The translations under genes were made by a program, and so were the position numbers. This document shows positions 1 to 8,770 of a DNA stretch of 64,000 nt, in pieces. The notes beneath the pieces are model-generated. The model saw only the letters and a list, made by a program, of their open reading frames with translations, was not told the DNA's origin and did no database searches. Positions within the stretch are counted from its first letter, which is position 1; each line of letters starts with the position of its first letter. Location of the stretch: the NCBI GenBank assembly GCA_038199755.1, contig JBBPYR010000122.1, forward strand, positions 1-64,000, given 5' to 3'. The DNA comes from JBBPYR01 sp038199755. GTDB taxonomy: Bacteria > Chloroflexota > Ktedonobacteria > Ktedonobacterales > Ktedonobacteraceae.

Positions 1-81
1 AATGTGTTAAGGTTCATGTGAGTAATGCTCCTTGTTGTGATAACACGAACATTACTCTCTTCGGCAATCTCTCGCAAGTGA

Positions 82-435
82 GGTTGCCATTTTGGTCAAG
101 TTAGTCTAAACGTCAATCTGGTCAAAGAGGGCCATATTAAACGCGGCTACCTCGGTATCAGCAGCCAGTTTGTACAGATCCCGCCCACGCAGCGTGCTGG
201 CCTGTTACGAGATTATGGGTTGCTGATTGTGAAGGTGGACGACAACACACCTGCGCAAAAAGGCGGCATCCTCGTCGGCGACATTCTGATTACGCTCGAC
301 GGACATGATATCCGCGACTCTGAAGACCTGCAACTGCTCCTTTCCGGTGAGCGCGTTGGCAAAACGCTTCCCGCTAACGTCATTCGCGGAAACGCGATTC
401 AGACGTTACAGATTACTGTTGCTGAACGCAAATAA
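82..435 (+). pseudogene. 5'-truncated HtrA-like serine protease, PDZ domain only
   Basis: The frame is open from base 82, just after a TGA at 79-81, to the TAA at 433-435. It encodes the linker typical of HtrA proteases (LVKEGHIKRGYLGI) followed by a PDZ domain with the motifs LLIVKVDDNTPAQKGGI and GDILITLDGHDI. The whole trypsin-like catalytic domain that should precede this is absent; bases 1-80 show no homologous reading in any frame that I can see. A TTG at 220 could start a short protein covering only the PDZ half. I read this as a decayed or rearranged protease copy. It lies 77 bp upstream of an intact HtrA-like gene, so the pair may be a partly deleted tandem duplication. Confidence 0.65.
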
Positions 436-512
436 ACAGATCCGATGCCTCGTGCGTGGGTGTGGCAAACGTACCCACGCACGAGCGCATCTCTTCATAA
501 AGTAGGTGTGCA

Positions 513-1445
513 ATGACACAATTAACCGCCCACACAACCCATTCATCGCTCCCGTTACCTGATGTGTTTTCGTCTGCACTCACACAGATGTTCCACACCG
601 CACAGCCAAGCATTGTGCAGGTGCGTACACAGGGACGTGGCGCGGGCACTGGCATTGTGTGGTATAAAGATGGACGCATCATCACCAATAATCACGTGGT
701 CGCTGACGATAGAGCGCATATTCAAGTGTTACTGGCAGATGATCGTACGTTAGATGCGCGTGTCTTGGCGCGTAACCCCCGCCTAGATCTGGCACTGCTC
801 AAGGTAGACGCCGATGATCTCACCCCGCTGGAGGCAAATGATTCCGCGAAATTGCGGGTGGGAGAGTGGGTTTTCGCCATTGGTCATCCGTGGGGGCAAC
901 GCTGGGTTCTTACGGCGGGCATCTTCAGTAAGATGAGTACCGCCAAAACAAGGGATGGGCAGACCCTGCAATACATTCAATCGGATGTACGGCTGGCTCC
1001 CGGCAACTCTGGTGGCCCTCTGCTCGATGCCGACGGGAAAGTGGTAGGCATCAACGCCATGATCTTCGGCGGTGATCTCTCGGTCGCCATTCCTAGCAAT
1101 GTCGTCACCAATTGGCTTGCCAGCTTACCGAAACGGCGCATCGTGCTGGGCGTGGAGATACAAACGGTGGACATTCCGCAAAATATTGGGCAGACACTCC
1201 AACCGCAACGCACGACCGGTGTGCTCATCGCTGGCATCCGTCCCGAACGGCAAGAGCAATTCCAGGACCTGCTCGTCGGTGATACCGTTCTAGCAGTCGA
1301 TGGAAAGCCAACCCCTAACAATGCTGCCTTGCTACAGGTGTTGTCGCAAAGTGAGGAGCGTACCCACATTCCCATGACGCTCTTACGTGGAGGCGTGGTT
1401 GTGCAGGTAAACGCAGCAACGCTGCTGGCAGATTTGGGAGCGTAA
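513..1445 (+). CDS. HtrA/DegP-like trypsin-like serine protease with PDZ domain
   Basis: This 310-residue protein is a member of the S1C (HtrA/Deg) family. The catalytic triad is visible: His61 in TNNHVV, Asp92 in LDLALLKVD and Ser166 in APGNSGGPL. A C-terminal PDZ domain (about residues 205-300) contains GVLIAGIRPE and LVGDTVLAVDGKP. There is no signal peptide or N-terminal membrane segment, unlike most DegP or HtrA proteins, so a cytoplasmic location is likely unless the start is wrong. Family members degrade misfolded proteins, with PDZ domains recognising exposed C-termini. The start at 513 is preceded by a weak ribosome site (AAGTAGGTG). The protein is shorter than typical HtrA because the N-terminal membrane region is missing. 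Confidence 0.9.
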   Translation: MTQLTAHTTHSSLPLPDVFSSALTQMFHTAQPSIVQVRTQGRGAGTGIVWYKDGRIITNNHVVADDRAHIQVLLADDRTLDARVLARNPRLDLALLKVDADDLTPLEANDSAKLRVGEWVFAIGHPWGQRWVLTAGIFSKMSTAKTRDGQTLQYIQSDVRLAPGNSGGPLLDADGKVVGINAMIFGGDLSVAIPSNVVTNWLASLPKRRIVLGVEIQTVDIPQNIGQTLQPQRTTGVLIAGIRPERQEQFQDLLVGDTVLAVDGKPTPNNAALLQVLSQSEERTHIPMTLLRGGVVVQVNAATLLADLGA

Positions 1446-1453
1446 TAGAGATC

Positions 1454-1507
1454 GAAAAGCGGTTGAGGAAAGTATGATGGCTCTCCTCTCCCGCTTTTCT
1501 ATTTTTC
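1454..1507 (+). terminator. Rho-independent terminator after the HtrA-like gene
   Basis: GAAAAGCGG at 1454-1462 pairs with CCGCTTTTC at 1491-1499, with partial extra pairing inside, and is followed by TATTTTT. It lies between convergent genes and probably acts on the plus-strand protease transcript. Confidence 0.7.
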
Positions 1508-1521
1508 GGCCATTTCGCCGC

Positions 1522-2616
1522 TTATTCGCCTCCTAAAAGCACTTCACGGCCTTTGAGTGCGGACTCATAACAAGCGTCGATAATCTTAGCGCGACGCACC
1601 CCCTCGCTGCCTGTATGCGCTGACCAGTTGCCGCCTCTGATCGCCTCGATAAAGCCACGAACAACTGCTAGGTGGCCTTCTCCCCTCATCAGATGTGGAC
1701 GTGTGTCAGCTGGCGCATCTGCGACATCAGTGAAGATACGTAATGTATCCTCCCAACTATAATTTTTGACGCGTATTTCCGCTCCACCTTTGGTGCCATA
1801 GATATTCACTCCGAAATCGTCACCAACGTCACTATGCGTTGCCCAACTTGTCTCAAGCGTCAAGGTTGCGCCGTTGGATAAACGGATAAATGCGGTCGCT
1901 AGGTCTTCGACTTCAAATGCATTGCCCGCACCGGACTTGCGCGATTTTTTATCCACACCACGCCCACTTTTACCGATTTCATTGTATGTTGAAGCCGTAA
2001 CAGTGATTGCCTCTGGTTCTCCCAGCAGATGCAAGCCCATATCAAGTACATGGACACCAAGATCGATAAGCGGCCCACCACCTGACATCTCCTTGTTGAC
2101 AAACCATGACCCACTACCAGGAATGCCATGTCGTCGCATCCAATACACTTTTGCATAATAAATGTGGCCTAAACCATCTTCGTCAATCACCTGTTTTAGC
2201 ACACGAATGTCGGTGCGCATACGGTGATTAAACACAACCTCTAAGACACGGTTGGCCTGAAGCGCGGCCTGAGCGATTTGCTCTGCCTCTGCTCCTGTGC
2301 GTGCTAACGGTTTCTCGCTCAGCACGTGGAAACCACGCTCAAAGGCAGCAAGCGCAATTGGTAAGTGCAAATAGTTGGGTACACAAATACTGATTGCATC
2401 AAGATCATCACGTGCGAGCAGTTCCTCATAATAGCGGTGTAGATGTGGCACGTGATACGTCTCGCCAAGCTGCTGTAGTTTGTCTTCTTCCAGCCCGGCC
2501 AACGCGACAACCTGTACCTGTGGCAATTGACGATAGCACTTGAGATGAGTTTCCCCGCCAAATCCCAAGCCAATAATGCCAACGCGAATAGGCGCAGAAG
2601 CATGTTCTGAACTCAT
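1522..2616 (-). CDS. Gfo/Idh/MocA family NAD(P)-dependent oxidoreductase
   Basis: About 364 residues, the family's usual length. The N-terminal Rossmann fold shows VGIIGLGFGGETH, and the conserved EKP motif appears as SEKPLARTG; the C-terminal alpha/beta domain includes GGGPLIDLGVHVLDMGLHLLG, a typical substrate-site region with the catalytic His. Such enzymes oxidise or reduce sugars, inositols or related polyols with NAD(P). I chose ATG at 2616; an in-frame TTG at 2625 lies only about 4 nt from an AAAGGAG site, so the true start could be three codons earlier. A divergent 152-bp intergenic region separates it from another Gfo/Idh gene, suggesting shared control. The substrate cannot be told from sequence. 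Confidence 0.9.
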   Translation of the reverse strand: MSSEHASAPIRVGIIGLGFGGETHLKCYRQLPQVQVVALAGLEEDKLQQLGETYHVPHLHRYYEELLARDDLDAISICVPNYLHLPIALAAFERGFHVLSEKPLARTGAEAEQIAQAALQANRVLEVVFNHRMRTDIRVLKQVIDEDGLGHIYYAKVYWMRRHGIPGSGSWFVNKEMSGGGPLIDLGVHVLDMGLHLLGEPEAITVTASTYNEIGKSGRGVDKKSRKSGAGNAFEVEDLATAFIRLSNGATLTLETSWATHSDVGDDFGVNIYGTKGGAEIRVKNYSWEDTLRIFTDVADAPADTRPHLMRGEGHLAVVRGFIEAIRGGNWSAHTGSEGVRRAKIIDACYESALKGREVLLGGE

Positions 2617-2768
2617 GTTAGTCAAAAAACTCCTTTTGAATGGTAATCTGTTACTCTTGTTCTATTACTGTATTGTACATTATCTCGTTGTGACCTGTGC
2701 AGAAACTCATGCTCATGTGCTACTATGAAAACAACTGATAGTAGTTAGTCATAGTAAGCGAGGAATAT

Positions 2769-3863
2769 GTGACGGAAAGAAAGTCAAATATTGGCATCAT
2801 TGGTTGTGGTCAAATTAGCTCTATCTACTTTGAAGCACCAAACACATTTGATATCCTAAATATCGTGGCCTGTGCAGATCTGGATATGGAGCGTGCTAGA
2901 GCGCAAGCCAGTCGCTTCGGCATTCCCAAAGCCTGCACGGTAGACGAGCTTTTGGCGGACCCAACCATTGATATTGTGATTAATTTAACTATTCCCAAAG
3001 TACATGCCGAAGTTGGTATGTCAGTAATCAACGCAGGGAAATCGGTGTATGGGGAGAAGCCACTGGCACTTAACCGTATACAGGGGCGAGAACTCCTAGA
3101 TGCTGCTGCCGCAAAGAAACTGTTTGTGGGTAGCGCGCCCGACACTTTCCTCGGGGGCGGCATTCAGACCTGCGTCAAGCTGATTAATGATGGTGTGATT
3201 GGCACTCCTATTGCCGCGACCGCCTTTTTGGTGGGTCACGGCCCCGAACACTGGCACCTCGACCCAGATTTCTATTATCAGCCTGGTGGTGGCCCTATGT
3301 TTGATATGGGCCCGTATTACCTTACTGCACTGATCGCCATGATGGGACCGCTAAAGCGCGTGACAGGCGTAACAAGCATTGCCTTTCCAGAGCGCACAAT
3401 TACCAGCAAGCCCAAGTATGGCACCAAGATTACCGTCAACACCCCTACCCACGTTGCAGGTCTGCTGAACTTTGCGAGTGGGGCTATCGGCACGATTATC
3501 ACCAGCTTTGATATCTGGCATCACCAACTTCCTCGCCTGGAAGTCTATGGTACAGAAGGGACGCTCAGCGTGCCCGACCCCAACACCTTTGGTGGGCCAG
3601 TCTCAGTACGACTCGCGCAGGAGCATGATTGGCATGAGGTGCCGCTTACCCATGGCTACACGAAAAATTCGCGTGGTATAGGGGTTGCGGACATGGCTCA
3701 TGCGATGTTTGAGGGGTATGAGCATCGCGCTAATGGCGAATTGGCGTATCACGTGCTTGACATCATGCAAGCCCTCCACGAATCATCGGTAGAGGGGAAG
3801 CATATTGAATTGACGAGCACTTGTAAACAGCCCACCCCACTCGCACCGGGGCAACCAATGTAG
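2769..3863 (+). CDS. Gfo/Idh/MocA family oxidoreductase
   Basis: A 364-residue member of the same superfamily as the divergent neighbour but clearly different in sequence. It has the dinucleotide-binding motif IGIIGCGQIS near the N-terminus, the EKP motif as GEKPLALN near residue 97, and GGGPMFDMGPYYLTAL in the C-terminal domain, where the usual catalytic His is replaced by Tyr (MGPYY in place of xGxH). The start is GTG at 2769, eight bases after the beginning of GAGGAAT. It probably acts on a sugar or polyol, perhaps in the same pathway as the divergent gene. Bases 2617-2768 hold the two promoters; I could not assign clear -35 and -10 boxes. Confidence 0.9.
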   Translation: MTERKSNIGIIGCGQISSIYFEAPNTFDILNIVACADLDMERARAQASRFGIPKACTVDELLADPTIDIVINLTIPKVHAEVGMSVINAGKSVYGEKPLALNRIQGRELLDAAAAKKLFVGSAPDTFLGGGIQTCVKLINDGVIGTPIAATAFLVGHGPEHWHLDPDFYYQPGGGPMFDMGPYYLTALIAMMGPLKRVTGVTSIAFPERTITSKPKYGTKITVNTPTHVAGLLNFASGAIGTIITSFDIWHHQLPRLEVYGTEGTLSVPDPNTFGGPVSVRLAQEHDWHEVPLTHGYTKNSRGIGVADMAHAMFEGYEHRANGELAYHVLDIMQALHESSVEGKHIELTSTCKQPTPLAPGQPM

Positions 3864-3870
3864 CTTGTGT

Positions 3871-3894
3871 GGGTAGTGGCTTACACCACTACCC
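3871..3894 (+). terminator. Perfect 9-bp hairpin between convergent genes
   Basis: GGGTAGTGG at 3871-3879 pairs perfectly with CCACTACCC at 3886-3894 across a six-base loop, followed by CTTCTT. It overlaps the stop codon of the minus-strand ligase gene and probably terminates the plus-strand oxidoreductase transcript. Confidence 0.55.
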
Positions 3895-4993
3895 CTTCTT
3901 CGGTCTCCCGAATGAGCTGATCAACTACCGCTTTCATATCGCCGGTGCGTTCAAACGTTGCCCGTTGTCGGTCTGCACTTGAGCCCTCTTGCAGAATGCG
4001 GTAGGCATACTCTACCTCGCGGCGGCTGCCAAGCTCGTCTACCACGTCTCCAATGAACCACTCTATCAGTTCGCGAATGAGTTCGCGTGCTGGTAGCTCC
4101 TGCTGCTTGCCAAAGTCAATCAGGTTTCCGTCCAGGCCATAACGCACGGCACGCCATTTGTTCTCCTCGATCAGATCGGTAGGATAGACACGGAAGGTCA
4201 TATTGTCCTTGCGTAGCTTCCACAGCTTGGCAACGATGGCTTGGAAGATGGCAGCGATACACACGGCCTCGTCAATACGCGTGCAAACATCACAGACGCG
4301 CATTTCGAGTGTCGGGAAGGACCAGTTGGGACGGATATCCCACCAGATTTTACTGCCATCAGGAATGGTATTTGTTTGTGCCAGCGTGTCCACAAGATGG
4401 GTATAATCAGGCCAAGAGTTGAAGATGCGTGGAATGCCACTGCGCGGGAAATTGTGGAAGATGATGCTGCGATACGATTTTAGTCCGGTGTTTCGCCCTA
4501 CCCAGAATGGTGAACTGGTGGAGAGGCAAAGTAAGTGTGGCAGGAAGTAGCGCATCACATTCATGGCATCAATCAGAAATTCGCGGTCCTCAATGCCAAC
4601 ATGCACATGCGTGCCGAAGATCAGCAGGCGTTGTGCCAATTCCTGCATATCCTCTCTGACACCAATATAGCGTTCTAGCGGGGTGATTTCCTGCTTTTCC
4701 CAGTGTGAAAAGGGATGGGTGCCTGCGGCGGCAATCTTCAAGCCGTTCTTGTTGGCTAATCCTATTAACGCACCACGTAAGCGTATCAGCTCTGTGCGCA
4801 GCTCAGCGGGTGTCTGGCAAACGGATGATCCAACCTCAATAATTGATTGATGCAGTTCTGGTTTGACCTGTTCGCGCAGAATGAGTTTCCCTTCCTCCAG
4901 GAATTGGGTGATGAAGGAGCGTAGTTCTCCGGTCTGAGGATCAATAATCTGATATTCTTCCTCAATGCCGAGGGTCAGTGAAGGTGCTTTCAT
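3881..4993 (-). CDS. GCS2-type carboxylate-amine ligase (YbdK-like)
   Basis: A 370-residue member of the glutamate-cysteine ligase 2 (GCS2, YbdK) family. These enzymes use ATP to join a carboxylate to an amine; E. coli YbdK has weak gamma-glutamylcysteine ligase activity. Family motifs visible are GIEEEYQIID at residues 9-18, GTHVHVGI near residue 127 and LEMRVCDVCTRIDEAV in the C-terminal half. The reading frame extends upstream, but ATG at 4993 is the real start: it follows AGAGGAAAAGG and gives the canonical N-terminus MKAPSLTLGIEEEYQ. It is the last gene of a four-gene minus-strand operon with two ATP-grasp ligases and an esterase-like hydrolase, only 23 bp after the preceding gene. Confidence 0.92.
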   Translation of the reverse strand: MKAPSLTLGIEEEYQIIDPQTGELRSFITQFLEEGKLILREQVKPELHQSIIEVGSSVCQTPAELRTELIRLRGALIGLANKNGLKIAAAGTHPFSHWEKQEITPLERYIGVREDMQELAQRLLIFGTHVHVGIEDREFLIDAMNVMRYFLPHLLCLSTSSPFWVGRNTGLKSYRSIIFHNFPRSGIPRIFNSWPDYTHLVDTLAQTNTIPDGSKIWWDIRPNWSFPTLEMRVCDVCTRIDEAVCIAAIFQAIVAKLWKLRKDNMTFRVYPTDLIEENKWRAVRYGLDGNLIDFGKQQELPARELIRELIEWFIGDVVDELGSRREVEYAYRILQEGSSADRQRATFERTGDMKAVVDQLIRETEEGVVV

Positions 4994-5016
4994 AGCCTTT
5001 TCCTCTCTTGCCTGAT

Positions 5017-6372
5017 TTAGCGTTTTTCTACAACAAACGTCGCCACAGTAGAGCCTGTGCCAGCAGTAACATTGAGCAGAGCCTCGCCCGAAAGACGTGA
5101 GAGGCATCCATCGACGTAATCTCCGTAGAAGACAAGGGGATTGGTATCAAGCATTTGTTCTGCGAATTCGATCTTGCCATCATGCATGAGAGGGTATGGT
5201 TCGCTAGGAATAGCCACACGCTCCTGCACGATGTATGGCTCGTTCAACGCTAACTGGACGATGCTCTCCCAATCCGTCGCGCTCATTAGCCACCCTAAGG
5301 CAACTCCCTTACCGCCATACTCATCATTTGGCTTGAGCACCAATTCTTCGCGATGCTCTAAAATGTAGGGTATCAGGTCGATCATTTGCCCATGATAGCT
5401 GGCTTTCCTCTCCTCCACGCGGCAAGTCCACGGAATGTGCGCCTCGATAGCCTCGCGCTCTTTCGCTGAAAATATACCTGCATTGCGCTCATCGCTCAGA
5501 ACCGCAAGGCTGGCTTTCTTATGCATAATCTTGCAGCGGAAGGGGTTCACCATGCATACGGCGTTGTCGAGCACAGCCTTCACGACTGGTTGATCCATAC
5601 CGCCGCGCTCGATCAGTTCGCTAATCAGCACGCGCTTATAGATAAGGTCAATCGTAAAGTCGCCTGCGACGAGGCGACCATTTTTGTACTCAACCTCGCG
5701 TGGATCGGTAATGATACAATCGATCCCTTGTGCCCTGAAATAGTCTGCGAACAAGACAAATTCACTATAGCTCGGCACTTCCCGCCAGTCGAGAATGGCG
5801 ATGCGCGGCTTCTCGTGCCGACCGCACCACTGCTGATAGGCGTCTATCAGAACGTGCATGACGCTATGACGAGAGGGAAGCGTGCGTACCTCATACTTGC
5901 GCAAGAATTCGCGCATCACAGGCAAACCGTAAAATATTGAGGCCAGTGTATCATTGTAAGCTGGACTGGCAGGGGTCTCCGCATTATACTCCGTCAGGCG
6001 TAATCCTCCTCTTTCTGTCACGAAGAAGGTATCAACGCGCGAGGTCGGACTGGGGTTACGAAAACCTGGGTCGTGCCGAATAAGGTGCTCTTCCCAATCG
6101 AGCAAGCCAAATTGAGCGCGGAACGGAGCATCCTCTAAGGCCACGCGATACGCTTTATCAAAAGCACCCATGAGTATCTGCACGCGAGCTTGCAGAAAAC
6201 GATACTGCTCTGGTGTCAGAAAGCGTGGCCGTAGAATAGTGCAAAGTGGACGCTGACCGAAGTAGAGATTGCGTCGTTTCTGTTGGTCGTCAAGTTGTGC
6301 CTGAGATGCTGTGGCTATATCGTCGGTGAGCAGATCATGATAACGATCAATCGCTTCTCGTAGTGCCGCCAT
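5017..6372 (-). CDS. Circularly permuted ATP-grasp family protein
   Basis: A 451-residue protein with the layout of the circularly permuted ATP-grasp superfamily. Motifs include LTEYNAETPASPAYND near residue 125, IYKRVLISELIERGG, the nucleotide-binding loop LKPNDEYGGKGVALG near residue 348, YIVQERVAIPSEPYP, and a C-terminal LNVTAGTGSTVATFVV. ATP-grasp enzymes activate a carboxylate as acyl phosphate and couple it to an amine. The start ATG is preceded by GGGAGGTT. It sits between another ATP-grasp gene (24 bp upstream) and the GCS2-like ligase (23 bp downstream), so the three ligases are very probably co-transcribed and act in one pathway. Substrates are unknown. Confidence 0.85.
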   Translation of the reverse strand: MAALREAIDRYHDLLTDDIATASQAQLDDQQKRRNLYFGQRPLCTILRPRFLTPEQYRFLQARVQILMGAFDKAYRVALEDAPFRAQFGLLDWEEHLIRHDPGFRNPSPTSRVDTFFVTERGGLRLTEYNAETPASPAYNDTLASIFYGLPVMREFLRKYEVRTLPSRHSVMHVLIDAYQQWCGRHEKPRIAILDWREVPSYSEFVLFADYFRAQGIDCIITDPREVEYKNGRLVAGDFTIDLIYKRVLISELIERGGMDQPVVKAVLDNAVCMVNPFRCKIMHKKASLAVLSDERNAGIFSAKEREAIEAHIPWTCRVEERKASYHGQMIDLIPYILEHREELVLKPNDEYGGKGVALGWLMSATDWESIVQLALNEPYIVQERVAIPSEPYPLMHDGKIEFAEQMLDTNPLVFYGDYVDGCLSRLSGEALLNVTAGTGSTVATFVVEKR

Positions 6373-6396
6373 AGCGAACCTCCCATCTTAATTACT

Positions 6397-7338
6397 TTAT
6401 GGTCGATCTCGGTTTACAGTGAAGAAGGTATCCCAGCGCAAATCACGCTGCTGCGGGCGAGGTTGTTTTGCCAGGCGAATTACCATATCAGCCATGTGCT
6501 GAACCACCCACTCGAAATAAAAGGGTGTCAGCGAATTCACATCCATGTCCGGCGCGGGATTCATGAAATCGATGGCGTAGGGGATGCCATTATGAATTGC
6601 CCACTCGACGGAATTCATGTCGTAGCCTAACGCACGTACCAGCTTGAGCGAGTCTTGTACCACACGCAGACCGAGTTCAGGGTTAAGATGCTCATGTTCA
6701 ACATAGTATTTCTTTTCACCTGGATTATACTTAACGGGTAACACCTCTTCCTGCCCCAGGCAGACGCAGCGCACATACTGTTCCCACTCCATGAATTCCT
6801 GGATGATTACCGTTCGCAGGCCGAACTGGTCATAGTAGTGCAATACCTCTTCCTTGGTGCGACAAATGAAGACATCCTTGCCACCACCGCCGAGAGCATC
6901 TTTCAGCACGCAGGGGAGGCCAATGTAGTCAAGAATAGCTTGCCAGTCCAGTGGGTACACTAGGTTACGCAAACTCTCGTTATGCACAATACCAGTAACG
7001 TATGATTTATTGGGCAAAACAATCGTCTTGGGGCTGGCAACACCGAGCTTGGTGGCGAGACCTGCCTCAAAAAACTTGTCGTCCGCCGTCCACATAAAAG
7101 GATTGTTGACAACGGTGGCACCCTGCAAGACAGCATATTTAAGGTAGGTACGATAGTACGGCACCTCGTGTGATATACGATCTACAATCACGGCATAGGG
7201 GCACGGCTCGTCCATGCGGGTGCCCCCGACTTTTACGAGTTCCGCTACCACGCCTTCGTCGCGTCGATTGACTTCATCAATGAAAGCAGGTGGGAAAGAC
7301 CATTCTCGCCCCACAAATAAACCAACCTTGAGTGTCAT
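6397..7338 (-). CDS. ATP-grasp domain ligase
   Basis: A 313-residue ATP-grasp protein. The nucleotide-binding core shows LPCVLKDALGGGGKDVFI near residues 138-155, the second ATP-binding strand VIIQEFMEWEQYVR, and a metal-binding end AIDFMNPAPDMDVNSLTP with the acidic and Asn residues expected of the family. Its N-terminal part (VGLFVGREWSFPPAFIDEVN) resembles the pre-ATP-grasp domain of D-Ala-D-Ala- or RimK-type ligases but is not assignable to a specific enzyme. The start ATG follows GAGGAGAAACGACTT. It is gene two of the four-gene operon with an esterase, a permuted ATP-grasp protein and a GCS2 ligase. A role in building a peptide-like or amide-linked small molecule is inferred from this context. 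Confidence 0.85.
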   Translation of the reverse strand: MTLKVGLFVGREWSFPPAFIDEVNRRDEGVVAELVKVGGTRMDEPCPYAVIVDRISHEVPYYRTYLKYAVLQGATVVNNPFMWTADDKFFEAGLATKLGVASPKTIVLPNKSYVTGIVHNESLRNLVYPLDWQAILDYIGLPCVLKDALGGGGKDVFICRTKEEVLHYYDQFGLRTVIIQEFMEWEQYVRCVCLGQEEVLPVKYNPGEKKYYVEHEHLNPELGLRVVQDSLKLVRALGYDMNSVEWAIHNGIPYAIDFMNPAPDMDVNSLTPFYFEWVVQHMADMVIRLAKQPRPQQRDLRWDTFFTVNRDRP

Positions 7339-7353
7339 AAGTCGTTTCTCCTC

Positions 7354-8073
7354 TTAATCGTGTCCGCCGATGTATAACTGAAGCATCTGTTGCCACCATG
7401 GCCAATCATGTGCCCAGCCATCCCAAATACGTAGCGCATTTCCGATGCCCTTTTGCCACAATACGTTGGATAACGTTTCGCTCGCTGCACACAACGAGTC
7501 ATCGCGCCCAACCGCTAGGATGATATCCTGCTCCCGTAGTGCTTGCAAGCGGGCAGGGTCGTGCTCGTTGCTAATGAAGGCTCGCGGATTATTGAAATAC
7601 ACGTTATCATCCGAATAGCCATCCGCGAAACGCTGTATATCATACAGACCGCTCATGCCGATCACGCGCTTTACTAGGTGCGGATACACAAAAGCAAAGT
7701 TGACTGCATGATAGGCACCAAAGCTGGCTCCCACACTTATTAAAAAAGAGTTTGAGTTCTTTTGCATTGAGAACGGCAATACTTCATTGACGAGATAATG
7801 GTTGTATTGCGTTTGCCGCCAGCCACGGGCAGAGGGTGAAATGTGTTTGGCGTACCAGCTTTCACTATCAACGCTATCGACGCAATAGAGTTGTAGCCAT
7901 CCCTTTTCGATCTGCTCTCCTATTGCCCCCACCATACCTGTATCTTCAAATTGAAAAAAGCGTCCTTGCGAGGTGGGAAATGCTACGACACGCGCACCCG
8001 CATGTCCAAAGACGAGTAATTCCATGTCCCGCTCTAAGGAAGGACTGTACCAGCGATGATATTCTCGATTCAT
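7354..8073 (-). CDS. Esterase-like alpha/beta hydrolase (PF00756-type)
   Basis: A 239-residue alpha/beta hydrolase of the putative esterase group. The nucleophile elbow is VGASFGAYHAVN (Ser near residue 115), and HD in DGWAHDWPWW near the C-terminus supplies the catalytic His; an acidic residue follows AVGRDD. No signal peptide is visible, so it is probably cytoplasmic. It is the first gene of the minus-strand ligase operon, ending 15 bp before the ATP-grasp gene. Hydrolases of this fold are often found next to such ligases and could trim, release or proofread the product; that role is an inference. The ribosome site (GAGTGAGTATTG region) is weak. Bases 8074-8146 hold its promoter region. Confidence 0.82.
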   Translation of the reverse strand: MNREYHRWYSPSLERDMELLVFGHAGARVVAFPTSQGRFFQFEDTGMVGAIGEQIEKGWLQLYCVDSVDSESWYAKHISPSARGWRQTQYNHYLVNEVLPFSMQKNSNSFLISVGASFGAYHAVNFAFVYPHLVKRVIGMSGLYDIQRFADGYSDDNVYFNNPRAFISNEHDPARLQALREQDIILAVGRDDSLCAASETLSNVLWQKGIGNALRIWDGWAHDWPWWQQMLQLYIGGHD

Positions 8074-8146
8074 GATAAAACAATACTCACTCTGACCTCT
8101 GTGGGTCTTTTCTCTATACGAACAGCCAGTTTACTTTCTAACCTTT

Positions 8147-8734
8147 TTACTTTGTTGGCATTTGGTTATATATCGGTAGCCAGTTAGTCGCAATCTGGTT
8201 TTGGGCTGCTTTAAGCGTTATCGCCCCCGAGCACACTTGTGCGTGGAGGTAATTCTCAACTTTGTCTTTTTCATGGAAGCCGGGTTTTGGGCTAGCGGCC
8301 TCCGGCCAGAGGTTTGCAATATCATTGGAGCCACCCAATTCGAGGCTCACAAGATGATCGACCTCATATTCACCGGTGGCATGATGGGTGATGCCATACT
8401 CAGCATACACTTGATCTTTCTCGCTGGTAGGAACATTACGGACCGATTTCGAATAACCCGACTGGCAAATTTGCGCTTTCGTTGCGCTGCTGATAATTGC
8501 GCCCGGTGTGCAAGCGGAATCTTGTAAACCACCGTGTGCAACACACCCTGATGTCTTTGTTTGTGTTCCGAAGTGTGCTGCATTCGAATTGCTTCCAGAG
8601 GGCGATGTAGTCGAGCCTGAGCTGCTTCCAACTGTGGGTGTTGCCAAGCCACTCGTTGAAATTTGTACGTTGCAGGCACTGAACGCCAACAGAAGAATTG
8701 CAATGAGCACGAAAAAGCGTGCATAGCTAACCAT
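8147..8734 (-). CDS. Lipoprotein with HNH-nuclease-like motif
   Basis: A 195-residue secreted protein. Residues 1-20 form a lipoprotein signal peptide with hydrophobic core and a lipobox-like FSAC, followed by a Ser/Thr/Gly-rich linker. The C-terminal half has YEVDHLVSLELGGSNDIANLWPE, which matches the beta-beta-alpha pattern of HNH-like nucleases (DH ... LGG ... NLWP). Proteins with this DH(L/I)xxLELGG motif are widespread small exported proteins of unproven activity. The start ATG at 8734 is chosen because it follows GGGAAAGGA and gives a proper signal peptide; the frame is open 12 codons further. Whether it cleaves DNA outside the cell is unknown. Confidence 0.78.
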   Translation of the reverse strand: MVSYARFFVLIAILLLAFSACNVQISTSGLATPTVGSSSGSTTSPSGSNSNAAHFGTQTKTSGCVAHGGLQDSACTPGAIISSATKAQICQSGYSKSVRNVPTSEKDQVYAEYGITHHATGEYEVDHLVSLELGGSNDIANLWPEAASPKPGFHEKDKVENYLHAQVCSGAITLKAAQNQIATNWLPIYNQMPTK

Positions 8735-8770
8735 TGTATAGAATCCTTTCCCGAAGAGGTGAATGCACAC

